From Gari tellinella (taxonomy: Eukaryota; Mollusca; Bivalvia; Cardiida; Psammobiidae): a stretch of 64,000 nucleotides of DNA. This document shows positions 22,280-32,535 of the stretch, one piece after another. A program made the translations under genes and the position numbers. The notes beneath the pieces were generated by a model. That model was not told the origin of the DNA and ran no database searches. It saw nothing but the letters and a program-made list of their open reading frames with translations. The stretch lies in the NCBI GenBank assembly GCA_922989275.2, contig OV277859.1, positions 86,858,198-86,922,197 on the forward strand. The letters are read 5' to 3'. How positions within the stretch are numbered: the stretch's first letter is position 1; each line of letters starts with the position of its first letter.

Positions 22280-22485
22280 AAAAGTGGATAACACAGTCTT
22301 AGCGCACCCGCTTCTTAACAATGCATCCCGAGTTCGATCCCGGGTCATGACAGTACGTGAAAGGGTCGCCTGTTTTCCCTAGTACTCTAGTGTCATCCCA
22401 CAAAACGGCGCAATACACCATCTTTTGCGCTATGGAAAGTGATTTGCCTAAGCTGTTAGAATTTGTTTCATAAAGAAATGTTAAA
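22280..22485 (+). mobile_element. tRNA-derived SINE
   Basis: An RNA polymerase III B-box (GAGTTCGATCCCGGGTC, 22330-22346) is preceded about 50 bp upstream by a weak A-box-like segment (GATAACACAGTCTTAGCGC). The body continues with GGTCGCCTGTTTTCCCTAGT and a tail CTAAGCTGTTAGAATTTGTTTC...AAGAAATGTTAAACGAAA, typical of invertebrate SINE 3' regions. It cannot form a proper tRNA acceptor stem, so it is a retroposon and not a tRNA gene. Confidence 0.7.
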
Positions 22486-22496
22486 CGAAAGGTGAT

Positions 22497-22692
22497 GTGT
22501 GAAGAATCCGTAGGTACCAACAGGTCGTTCAAAAAGGGGGTACGAAAATCTCACACTGCCATTGTGTGACATATTCGTACGAAATCTTCACACATTGGTC
22601 ACACGAGTGGAAGAATTCGTACCCTTTCGTACGAATTCTTCACACCTCTAATTACGGTGTGAAGAATTCGTAGTGTGAATAATTCGGCTCAA
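22497..22692. mobile_element. MF8 MITE, reverse orientation
   Basis: Ends with the inverted copy of the MF8 terminus (GGTGTGAAGAATTCGTAGTG, then TGAATAATTCGGCTC, 22657-22691). The interior is again a mosaic of TACGAATTCTTCACAC variants (22515, 22560, 22590, 22630). Both MF8 copies are followed outside the terminus by similar AACA(T)AGCGCT sequence. Confidence 0.72.
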
Positions 22693-23129
22693 CAGCGCTA
22701 TATTTCATAGATACTAACGTTATAAAAAGCCACGACCCCTAGGACAATGCCATATTTAATATGTTTTTATTCATGTTGAATATATAAGGTTGTGTAGTTG
22801 TTAAGGAATGAATAAATAAGAAACTGAAAACATATACATGAATTTTGTATTTTATGTTCTACATTCTATTTTTATAGCGTTTAAAACATAAGAATATAAA
22901 GATGTTCTCTACAAAAAATTATACATAAAACGTTAGAACACGTGTGTTTCGATTCCTTGGACAATAAAAAACTCTTTCACATCTTATAAATCGATAAACC
23001 TAGTTCAAAGTCCTTCACTAATTTCCAATCAACAACTTCTCTGTTCTGTTATTTTGTTTGAAGGTAGCAATTTTATGGGGTTCTATTTAGGGACGTTAGC
23101 AGATGATACAAAAGAAACAGACTATTAAC

Positions 23130-23343
23130 TTAACCCTTAGCCCGCCAAATAAATTGTCGTCTGCTATATTTCTCGTCTGCTTCAAGTTTCAAAGTGCTTC
23201 AAAGTTGCTCAAAATTGCTGAAAATGTTGTCCGAGTGTCAACCAGCTTGGATCCGGATGAGACGCCGAGTTACTCGGCGTCTCATCCGGATCCAAGCTGT
23301 TTGCATATGGAGCTATAGTCGTGAGTGGCAGGCTAAGGGTTAA
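23130..23343. mobile_element. TTAA MITE with perfect CAAACAGT-type hairpin
   Basis: TTAA (23130-23133), CCCTTAGCCCGCCA, then GGCAGGCTAAGGG and TTAA (23340-23343). Inside, GTCGTCTGCTATATTTCTCG blocks recall MF5. The hairpin at about 23247-23302 is essentially perfect (AGCTTGGATCCGGATGAGAC and complement). Its arms differ from other copies at several positions, with matching changes on both sides. Confidence 0.88.
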
Positions 23344-23523
23344 TAAGATTAATCAGTCGTGTGAATGCATGTCGAAATGATTATTACAAAGCTCTTAAGC
23401 CTGTTCTTTGGAAATCAATCATGATTTCACAAAAACACCGAACGGCTTCAGTAACTAACTTAATTGATTACAATACTATCACAATAACCATTTCAATAAC
23501 AAATTTATCTTGGGATTTTTATC

Positions 23524-23690
23524 CCTTCACCACCATATTGTCGTCTGCTTCAATATTGTTGTCTGCAATATCGTTTCAAAGTTAAATTTAAGGCAGTATT
23601 ATAACTGAGGTAGAATTTCAAAACAAGTGGCAAACAATTTTGATCCTGACCAGACGTCTGATCAGGATCAAAACTGTTTTTGAGTCGTCC
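23524..23690. mobile_element. MITE family MF5 copy
   Basis: CCTTCACCACCATATTGTCG left block, GTCTGCTTCAATATTGTTGTC, TTTCAAAGTTAAATTTAAGGCAG, then a shortened hairpin core at 23631-23680 (TTTTGATCCTGACCAGACG with complement). The right part is lost or diverged after 23690. Confidence 0.75.
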
Positions 23691-23835
23691 CCTTTATGCT
23701 GGAGTCGTCGTAGGTATCGGGTCTGTCAGTGATATAGTGTGGGTTATTTTTTTGTTTTTAGGTGTGTTTTTTCTGTTTAACTCTAACATGTATATCTGTG
23801 ATCGTATTTCAATGTAAAAGCCTTTCCACACCGAA

Positions 23836-24171
23836 GTTTACCAAATGCCTTAATATCGTTGTCTTAATTTGCTTAACTATATTCCGAACTATCGTTGCAA
23901 AAGTTGATGAAAAGGTTACATCGCTGCAGTAGTTCAATAGTTGAGATCCTGATCAGACGCCGAGTCAATCGGTGCCTGGTTTGGACCCCAATCTAATATA
24001 AGTAGTTTACCAACCGCCTTAAAATCGTTGCCATTATTGCTTAACTGTACTCCGAACTATCGTTGCAAAAGTTGATGAAAATGTTATATCGTTGCAGTAG
24101 TATGATAGTTGAGATCCTGATCAGACGCCGAGTTAATCGGTGCCTGGTTTGGATCCCAATCTAGTATAATA
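23836..24171. repeat. Tandem duplication, 168-bp unit, with half hairpin core
   Basis: Two adjacent units (23836-24003 and 24004-24171) share CCGAACTATCGTTGCAAAAG and GAGATCCTGATCAGACGCCG; the offset is 168 bp. Each carries only a weakly complementary right arm (GGTGCCTGGTTTGGA). Units differ at scattered sites, so the duplication is not recent. Confidence 0.85.
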
Positions 24172-24745
24172 ACTAACTGCTATCGCTTATAGTCGTTAAA
24201 AGGTTTGTATGCTTATACGATTTCTTCTCAGCGACATCTCAAAGATACATCCACTGATTTTGTCTTTAATGAAGGCTGGTTTTGGTGAAAGAATGTGTTA
24301 CTATTACTAGACACAAGAGATATAATTATGTCTCTACATTCGGAGTGTGTTTTATTTCTGTCGATATGTGAAATATTATCACTTATTGTCTTGGAGAAAT
24401 ACTACTAAAACTGCTGGTGTTTTCTGGTAACAATATCATGGCATTTGTTTAAATAGTTCTGATCACACGAATATCCACATAATTATGTTGTACCTCTGTT
24501 ATAAATGTAATCGATTTTGATCCAATTTTCCATCACATGCATTTCCCCATTGCTTGACAATGAACCCATGTGTGTTTTTCAACTTTTTATTTCATTCTTT
24601 TCCTCTCTGTATAATACTTCAAGCTCTAGTTCTGTCTTGGTGGTAAGGACTTTGCTATACCAGCTATGTCGAAGTGCCTTGTATGTATTTAATCCTTGGC
24701 TGTTTCGTCTGGTAAAATGGAAAGTTAATTTGTTTTTGTTACCTA
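24172..24745 (+). other. Probable 5' leader of the LINE
   Basis: No repeat family seen elsewhere in the window. As it directly precedes the retrotransposon frame, it may be the element's 5' untranslated region, but the 5' boundary cannot be set without a second copy. Open frames here overlap on both strands and show no domain. Confidence 0.4.
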
Positions 24746-27700
24746 ATGGGTAATGACTTAATTCAATGGAGATCAGCCATAGGAACACATTACTGTAGGA
24801 CGCACCGATGTAGTCGGAAACAATGTTTTACCTGGTACCCTTTCAGACATTTCTATAAGTTGTTTTTGATACTGTTTATGTTTAAAACTATTATTCTCGC
24901 CATAAACTTCTCCCTTAAAGATATGGTTTTAAATATCAATTTCTTAGCAATTGTACTTCTAATGCTGCTTATTGCCGGTGATATAGAACCTAACCCAGGT
25001 CCAGATCAAAATGCCACCATAAATTATAGCTCTCTGTCAATAACACATTTAAACATACGCAGTTTAAGGAACAAAATGAACTTTATAGAGACAAGTTTAG
25101 CAGACTTTGATATCATATGCCTGTCAGAGACGCATCTCTCTGTAGATATTAAAAACGATAATATAACATTAGACGATTATAATATATTCCGACGTGATAA
25201 CACAGATCATTCAGGTGGACTTGTTACATATATTGCGAGTGATCTTGTATCAAAACGACGAATTGATTTAGAATCATCAGCAATCCAAACTCTCTGGACT
25301 GAGGTAAAGTATAAAGAAAAAACTGTTTTTATTTGTAATGTTTATCGCCCTCCTTCATCGCTAGTTTCATTCTGGGATATTTTGAATACTTAAATTGAAA
25401 AAGCACTCGTAATCCAAGATTCAGTAATAATAGTAGGTGATATAAACGAAAACCAATTGAATGATAATAATACTAAACTGAAACATATAGCCCTATTAAA
25501 CAATCTTACAAATGTGATTACTTCTCCAGCACGCATAACTTCTACGTCATCTTCATTAATTGACCCAATTTTAATAACTAATAACTTAGAACACATTAAT
25601 AGCGGTACATTTGACACCCCCTCAGAAATAAGTGACCATAAGACAACTTTCGTTTATGCCAAATTTCCGTTCAGTAAAACTTTAACATTGAAAAGAAAAG
25701 TTTGGTTATATAAAAGAGCTGACTATGACAAATTAAACTCACTAATAGAAGCCGAAGATTGGAGTTTTATAGAACAAGAAAATGTTAACAGAGCAACACA
25801 TCTCTTTACTAATAAATATTTACTGTTACTGAAACAATGCATTCCATACAAAGAAGTCACTATTAGAAAAAACGATAAACCTTGGTATGACTCAGAAATA
25901 AGAAAATTTTCGAGAAAACGTGATAGACAAAAACGAGTTGCAATTAAAATAAATAACAATTTACAATGGGCTGAATATAAACATCTTAGAAATAAAGGAA
26001 GTAATTTAAAAAAACATGCAAAAGAACAATTTTACAGTAATCTCGAATACATAGTTCTTGACTCATATCAAAACGACCATAACAGCTATTGGAAACTTCT
26101 CCGTCATTTTATGAAATGCAGCAAACCTCTTAATTCCATTCCTCCATCAACTTCTGCACAACCTAACAATATACATACTTATGCATTCACAGATGATGAA
26201 AATGCCAACTTACTTAACGAATACTTTGCATCTATTTCAACTATAAATGACAGTCATGTCTCTCTTCCCCCATTTCAGTCTTTAACTAATTCAATCATGG
26301 ATTAAATTAAAATTCAAGAAGATGAGATTGCAGATATAATACAATCTTTAAAACTTAATAAGGCAGTCGGTGAAGATTCAATAAGTCACAGAGTTTTAAA
26401 GAACACAACAGATACGATAGTTAAACCCTTGTGTATACTTTTCAATAAATCTTTATCTGACAGAATATTCCCTGACTCATGGAAATCTGCAATTGTCATG
26501 CCATTATTTAAAAAGGGCGACTCTAATACTGTATCGAACTACAGACCTATCTCACTTCTTAGTTGTATTGCTAAATTAATGGAAAGGGTTATGTATAAAC
26601 ACTTTTATAACCATTTGATCTCTAACAAACTTATTTATGCTAAACAATCAGGGTTTCTTAACGGCCATAGTACAGTTCATCAGTTAGTCGATATATACCA
26701 TCAAATTGCATTATCATTAGACAATAGGATGAACACTTGTATGGTATTCTGTGATATATCAAAAGCATTTGACAAAGTGTGGCACAAAGGCTTAATTTTT
26801 AAATTAAAACAAAATGGATTTAGTGGACCTGTTCTGTATTGGATCGAAAGTTATCTGTCTGGTCGTAAACAAAAAGTATTTGTAGGCTCTTCTATGTCAG
26901 AGGTTCGGTCAACAAATGCAGGTGTTCCTCAAGGATCCGTACTCGGTCCTATGTTCTTTCTCGTTTTTGTGAACGATATTGTCCACCAGCTTTTAAGTTT
27001 ATCTCGTCTGTTTGCTGATGATACATCGCTTGCATTTAGTTCACGTAATATTCATGATATAGAAGCCATAATGAATCAGGACCTCAGAATTGTATCTTCT
27101 TGGGCTAAACAATGGTTAGTTACGTTCAATCCGAACAAAACTGAGGCTCTCTTATTTTCTCTTAGCTCTATTGAAAATCGACCCAATTTACTCTTTGATA
27201 ATGTTCCTGTCCAGTTCGTCAACGATCACAAGCACCTAGGTCTTACTTTAAGTGATAATGGAAAATGGCACACTCATATTGATACTGTAATCACTTCTGC
27301 TACTAAACTTCTATGAATGATGAGGAGTATAAAATTCACTATAAAACGTAAATCACTTCATCAAATATATATTTCTTTTATACGGCCTATCCTTGAATAC
27401 GCTTCAGTCGTTTGGGACGGTTGCACTGGTTACGAAAAAGATGCGTTAGAAAAAATACAACATGAAGCTGCCAGAATCGTCATTGGTCTAACGCGATCTT
27501 GTTCATTAGAAAATTTGTACATGGAAATAGGCTGGTTGTCACTAGCAGATAGACGCAAATACCACAAACTTGTTTTAGTCCAAAAGGTAAAATTAGGTCT
27601 TACACCTGGTTACTTCAATGATCCTTTTCCACCTTCAGTCGAAACGTCAACATATTATAATCTAAGAAATTCAGAAAATGTCAACGTGGTAAGCAGACGA

Positions 27701-28180
27701 ACAGAACTATTCTCTCAATAGTTCGTTCCGTCTGCAATATCTCTTTGGAATTCACTCCCTTTTTATATCAAAGATTCACATTCTCTGTCAGCGTTTAAAA
27801 ACTATCTAAATAATGCCCTTTTCAAACCTTTTAATGCGCCCACTTACTATGGATCTGGTGATAGAAAACTCGCTGTTACCTATGCCAGACTCCGCAATAA
27901 CTGTAGTAATCTTAATCAAGACCTGTTTCAAAATCATCTGAGAGATCATGGAACCTGTGAATGTGGTTTTGAAAATGAAGATGCTGAACATTATTTCTTC
28001 CAATGTCACCTCTATGTAAACGCAAGACTCAGACTCTTCCGATCAACCCACAAGTTTCATCCTCTAAACATTCATTTACTTCTTTCTGGCTCTATCAATC
28101 TCAGTTACGACGAGAATCTACATATATTTTCCTCTGTTCAGACCTACATTAAGGATACGAACAGATTTGCGCCCTCCTAA
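24746..28180 (+). pseudogene. LINE ORF2-type polyprotein: 2A-like motif, AP endonuclease, reverse transcriptase
   Basis: One frame of 1,144 sense-or-stop codons with internal stops at codons 216 (TAA, 25391), 520 (TAA, 26303), 857 (TGA, 27314) and 992 (TAG, 27719), and no frameshift. Domains: a hydrophobic stretch ending in 2A-like GDIEPNPGP (78-86); apurinic-type endonuclease with LNIRSL (102-107), SETHL (127-131), NVYRPP (198-203), GDIN (231-234) and SDH (296-298); reverse transcriptase with YRPISLL (about 600), FCDISKAFD (668-676), GVPQGSVLGP (726-735) and the catalytic FADD box (756-759); thumb region; and a C-terminal CECG...H...C motif (27955-28010). Such proteins nick target DNA and copy their own RNA into it. 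The four stops make it inactive as it stands. The ATG choice is the first in frame and is uncertain. Confidence 0.92.
24977..25003 (+). other. 2A-like ribosome-skipping motif in the LINE frame
   Basis: Codes for GDIEPNPGP, matching the DxExNPGP consensus at which ribosomes skip a peptide bond between the last Gly and Pro. It follows a Leu/Ile-rich hydrophobic stretch (residues 62-77) and directly precedes the endonuclease. 2A-like motifs at this position have been described in several animal and trypanosome non-LTR retrotransposons. Whether this one works is untested. Confidence 0.75.
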
Positions 28181-28608
28181 GTTGGCGTAGCTAACCCCTT
28201 ACCATCAAGACAGAACAAACATCTACCCCCTCTTATATTTCTTATTTCTTTCTTCTTCTTAATTTTAGGATATAACAAAAATGATTATTCACTTGTCTAT
28301 TTCTTGAACCTTTCATAACATTGTTTCATTGCTTTTTTTTCTTTTTCAATGCTATTTTGTTTTCATATTTATTGTCTTTCAACAAAAATATATAATGTAA
28401 AGCAAATGTAGACACACACACGTCATAATAATGATGTAAACTTATTAGAAGGGGAGGGCTGTTACTAACGTTGTAAGAACTTGTAGCCCGACCCTTTTGC
28501 ACATACATGTATATTTGTATGTAAGATACCATTATTTGTTAATTTGAATTGTTATATTAAGCTTTGTACAAATATTGGGCAATAAAATATGTTTAAACTA
28601 AAAAAAAA

Positions 28609-28925
28609 TCAAAACTGTTTGCATATGCGCTCTATACCGCCATTTTTGTGAAAGGGTTAAACGTTATTACGGCAACAGTGAGCACAAATATAAAGTATTT
28701 AGCATAAAAGACCTGTTCTCTCGTACCATTTTACTTACTATAAGCATTTTATATGATGTTTAACCATTTCAACGCAAACATTAACTGGTTTTGTTAAATC
28801 TTTCACTGGGAAATTCTTTGTCTGTTTAAATACTATCGTCTGCATATTCATTTCAAAGTTAAACTACTAAGAAGTGTGACTGAAGAAATATCAATACGAG
28901 TGCCAAACATTTAGTAAGTCGATTG
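28609..28925. mobile_element. MF5 MITE pieces 3' of the LINE
   Basis: 28609-28660 is an MF5 right end (AAAACTGTTTGC, GCCATTTTTGTGAAAGGGTTAA). 28785-28915 holds another MF5 part (ACTATCGTCTGCATATTC, TTTCAAAGTTAAACT, GACTGAAGAAATATCAATACG), which breaks off inside the hairpin. Confidence 0.6.
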
Positions 28926-28967
28926 ACACTGAATCTATCCTGAAAGGACATATACGTCCAATGTCAA

Positions 28968-29035
28968 TATCGAGGGCTTGGTGCAAAACTATTGTAACTC
29001 CTTCACAACAATAGTTTTGCACCAAGCCCTCGATA
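28968..29035. repeat. Perfect 28-bp hairpin with a 12-nt loop
   Basis: Arms 28968-28995 and 29008-29035 are exact reverse complements (left arm TATCGAGGGCTTGGTGCAAA...). It is not related to the recurrent MITE hairpins. It could be the centre of a young foldback element or a small-RNA precursor; nothing in the sequence decides which. Confidence 0.85.
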
Positions 29036-29177
29036 TACAGTGCTTGAATTAGTGTTAAGTAATTCACATAGATCTAGATGTATATATAAAAGACAAACGT
29101 GTAATTTAACATATAGCTTGATAAATTAATTTTTTGCTACTAGAACTTGGCCGTTTGTTTAAACCTACGTAAATAAG

Positions 29178-29360
29178 GACCTCTTTAATGCGGCTGCTAA
29201 AATAAGTCTATTTCAAAGGTTTAAAGACAGCTTAAAGGAAAAAAACCGTAAACAGAAAGCTCCTGAATAAGATTTCTGCTTCAATTTAATCCTGTCTTAA
29301 GCAGCCACCAGCTTTAAATACAGAACACTTAACCTCTTATAGTGGCCATAAAGATGTTTT
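29178..29360. mobile_element. MF6 MITE, degenerate
   Basis: GACCTCTTTAATGCGGCTGC, TTTAAAGACAGCTTAAAGG, AACAGAAAGCTCCTGAATAA, GCAGCCACCAGC and CTCTTATAGTGGCC follow the MF6 order, with many changes and no clear termini. Confidence 0.55.
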
Positions 29361-29519
29361 CTATTCTATTTGCACACATGATTAGTTTAACTCAAACTAA
29401 TTGAAAAACTGATCCAGTAATGCAATTACTCGACGTATTCACGTGTAAATTGTATGATATTGCGAATAACAATTGTAAATATCGTTATTGTTTTACTCTT
29501 AAATCTTGCATTGCTAACG

Positions 29520-29640
29520 GTACCAAAAGGCGACTTTGCAAACGGTTTGCATCCTGATCAGACGCCGCGTAACAGGATCATAGCTGTTTGACACTCGTAT
29601 CGACATTTCTGTAGTCAGAACAGCCGTACGAGAGACGTTC
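29520..29640. mobile_element. MF5 MITE fragment with shortened hairpin
   Basis: AAAGGCGACTTTGCAAACGG, GCATCCTGATCAGACGCCGC, then a truncated right arm AGGATCATAGCTGTTTGAC and ACTCGTATCGACATTTCTG, as in other reverse-orientated MF5 copies. Confidence 0.65.
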
Positions 29641-31039
29641 ATTTAATTTTGACACCGGAGTCCTTATAGGCGCAATATGAGATTCGTGCATACTTTGTTC
29701 TGTCCAACCCTTAGATACATTTCTCTTTGACAGAAATATATTATTTTAGTATTCAGATTTGAATTTTAAAAGTGGAAAAATAGACCTTTTTAGGTGTACC
29801 CCGAAAACACTGTATTTAACGTCACCGTCCTGCTTACATTGAGTGATGGCTCGGCATCAAAAGTTATCTTTCTTCGATAAATTGAAGGAAAATCAAGTAT
29901 AAGAACCATATTGCGGTGAAAAAAATAGGCGGGGTAGCTGGGTTATCGTTTAATTTTCCAGGAAATCATTTACAATTATACAAGTGGGGGAAATCTACAA
30001 TTTCAGTTATGAGGCATATCTTTAAATTCGGATTGCATGTTTATGTTTTGCATAATATTTCTTCTTTTTTTCAGTATATTGACTTCAACCTCCTCAGAAC
30101 CTTTTGGTTAACTGGTTTCTAAATTTAAGTAAAGCGTGATCGGATTTCGAATGTAATTGCATTTAAAACTTTTTCCCGCGCATTTTAGTATTATCGCAAT
30201 AACCAATCTAAATCGTTCTTTACACATCATCTGGCGATAAAATGATTAACATGTGTAGCTTATAATTATAAATCACTTTTTAGGCACTCATAAATGTGTA
30301 ATTTGTATATATGTCTGCTTTTCGACAATGATTTTACAACGTATTTCATGAGTATGTAGTATTATTCTCAATAAAAAGATAAGGGGTCCACCACACAAAC
30401 CATTTTCTAACTTTACACTCCCGTATCTAAAGCATATGATCTGAACCCAATATTTTACTAACACCGTCAGTTATATTTTTGAATCCTTGTCTTGTGTGCT
30501 GTTATAGTAGATTAGCCACAGCAGCAGCTTTAACTTTGGCACCCGCCAAATTGAATAGTGGCCGTCTATAAGTAAAGCTAGTAATCTTTAAATTGTTTTT
30601 TTTAATTAGAAAATGACATTCATGCCACTACAAATCTTCAATTTATCAAATAAAGATCAAAGTATATTAATGAAATCGAATTTTTCAAAATTATTCGACC
30701 TTTACCGTAAGCCCGTATTTCACCGTACGTCATTACATACACTACAATAGCCAGTGTCTATGAATAGACCAACTTAAATCTTCAATAATATCTAAACTGC
30801 TAGACGGATTCAAACGAATTTTTCAGTCAATATGTAAAAGCATTTCATTGTAAAGCATACCAATTTTCAATGTATTAGTTTGAGGGCAGAAATACGCAAG
30901 ACTGACATAATTAAATGAACGCCCCTCGTATAGCTGACTTTTAGAATATTGCAGACGACACTTCCAGTGCCGACGATATGTTGGCGGTAATAGAGTAACA
31001 GCAGACGATAAAACCTGGCAAGGAAAGAGTTGAACATTT
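29641..31039. other. No recognisable gene
   Basis: About 1.4 kb of AT-rich sequence. Near 30955-31015, GCAGACGACA and GTAACAGCAGACGATAA echo MF5 interior sequence. No coding domain seen. Confidence 0.4.
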
Positions 31040-31472
31040 TACCGTCATGGGTGTCTTAAAGCGAATTTGCAGATAATTTTAATCCAGATCAAACGCCGCG
31101 TTACGATCGTATCAATATTTTATTAACCATTTACCCGATAGCCTATTTATAGTATTGAATATAGGAGACTTCTTGAAGCAGGTTGAAAGTAAAGCAGAAT
31201 GCGTCTTAAGGCGCATTCTGCTTTACTTTCAGCCTGCTTTAAGCTTCCATGTGCTAGAATTTAGAAAATATTCACCATAATATATATTCATGTCTGATTA
31301 AATTGGAACTATTTTCTTCAGCGGAGGAATAAATCATATTCGCTATAAGGCGCTTCTATGGGGGAAAGGGTTAATCAATTTCAAACTTCTTTAGGACATT
31401 GCATGAATGAATGGTATACAATTGCAGATGGCAAATTCTAGCGGATGACATTGTTTTTCTGCGAAAGGGTTA
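31040..31472. mobile_element. MF5 MITE split by an MF3 insertion
   Basis: 31040-31122 carries ACCGTCATGGGTGTCTTAAAGC and a half-core (TTTTAATCCAGATCAAACGCC); 31375-31472 carries GCAGATGGCAAATTCTAGCG and GCGAAAGGGTTA. Between them is a complete MF3 element. The MF5 parts are diverged, so the exact empty site is less certain than at 43 kb. Confidence 0.55.
31123..31374. mobile_element. MITE family MF3, complete copy with TTAA duplication
   Basis: TTAA (31123-31126), CCATTTACCCGATAGCC, hairpin AAAGCAGAATGCGTC/GGCGCATTCTGC, ATTGGAACTATTTTCTTCA, GGGGGAAAGGG, TTAA (31371-31374). Confidence 0.9.
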
Positions 31473-32203
31473 CATTAGACGGTTGAATTATATAATACAT
31501 TAAGAACTGATTAAAAACAGTCCTTTGTCACAAAAAACATATAAATTGGATATTAACAGTGCTTGCCTCACAGTTTCAAATATGTAGCAAGAACATTTTT
31601 ATAGTTAATCAAGACAACTAAATTGTCTGGTGGAACAATGCTTAGTTATTATCAAGAATAAAAACCTACTTTAAAACGTATATTCAAGTGTTATAGCAGT
31701 ATCGCTTTAAGGTACACGTCGTTGAATAATAATTTCAGTGTTAATTATAACACAAATCTTGACCTGAATGTTGTTTCGCGGTAGTTTTGACTGTTAACTC
31801 TTATCATGTTGAATTGTCGTGTGCTTCAAATGTATCGTCTGCTAATAAAAAGTTTTCATGCTTTTGAAACAGAAAAGGAGTTGAACGCGAGTGACAAAAA
31901 GGTGACGCGGCATCTGATCTGGATCCGAATTGTTTTTAAATATTAGACAAGTCGTGCTAAATATGATAAGTGTTAACATTACACCTAGTTATACTATGAT
32001 GTAAACACGTGTCTAGTTATCATACGATTGTATACCAGATGTTTCGTTTACGCTTTAGGATAAATGAGTGATGTATTCATACCATTTGAATTTTAATAAT
32101 AATTTTTCTTCAATGTGTGTTGACTAGCTAACTCTTTACATATTTCTAAATGCCACAATGTGTATGCTTATCATCACTTGTACGATCTTTATTTTATTGA
32201 AAT
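31473..32203. other. Mostly unassigned; MITE fragment at 31800-31940
   Basis: At 31800-31940 there are MITE blocks (GTCGTGTGCTTCAAATG, ATCGTCTGCTAATAAAAAG) and a hairpin half (GCGGCATCTGATCTGGATCC). The rest is AT-rich without a supported feature. Confidence 0.45.
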
Positions 32204-32535
32204 GTGGTAGAGTGTTTGACTTGGAAACTGGCGACCCGGGTTCGAACCCAGATCTGAGCGGATACCACGGGGTTGCATTAGGCGCTAAACGTTGTTTCTG
32301 TATCTAGATCTATATATGCTCCAAGTTCGATTCCAAGCCGTTCTCATACCCATAGATATAGAAATTTTGTCAGCTGGGAGGGTATGTCACAGTGTGGCGG
32401 CTTGTTACCACGTGTACGGCGTTGTAGTAAAAACAAGCATTAATGAAATGGAGTATTTGAGTGCAAACCTGGCAACCCGGATTCGATCCCGAGTTTGAGC
32501 GGGGTCTTTTCTTTATAAAACACCCATTTACACAT
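32204..32535 (+). mobile_element. Dimeric tRNA-related SINE, copy 1
   Basis: Two tRNA-like units about 248 bp apart. The first (32204-32262) has GTGGTAGAGTGTTTGAC (A-box-like) and GGGTTCGAACCC (B box). The second (32450-32500) has GAGTATTTGAGTGC and GGATTCGATCCCGAG. A third B-box-like CAAGTTCGATTCCAAG lies between them at about 32323. The same arrangement and spacing occur at 41697-42018. Neither unit forms a full cloverleaf. Confidence 0.68.

Larger units (their letters stand above)
24746..28608 (+). mobile_element. CR1/Jockey-type non-LTR retrotransposon (LINE)
   Basis: Long endonuclease/reverse transcriptase frame (24746-28180), a 3' region of about 430 bp, an AATAAA signal at 28581 and a terminal A run at 28600-28608. 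Immediately 3' is TCAAAACTGTTTGC, the right arm of an MF5-type hairpin, so the element may have landed in or next to a MITE. I could not match a target duplication at the 5' side. Clade assignment (CR1, Daphne, L2 or Rex) needs a phylogeny. Confidence 0.88.
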
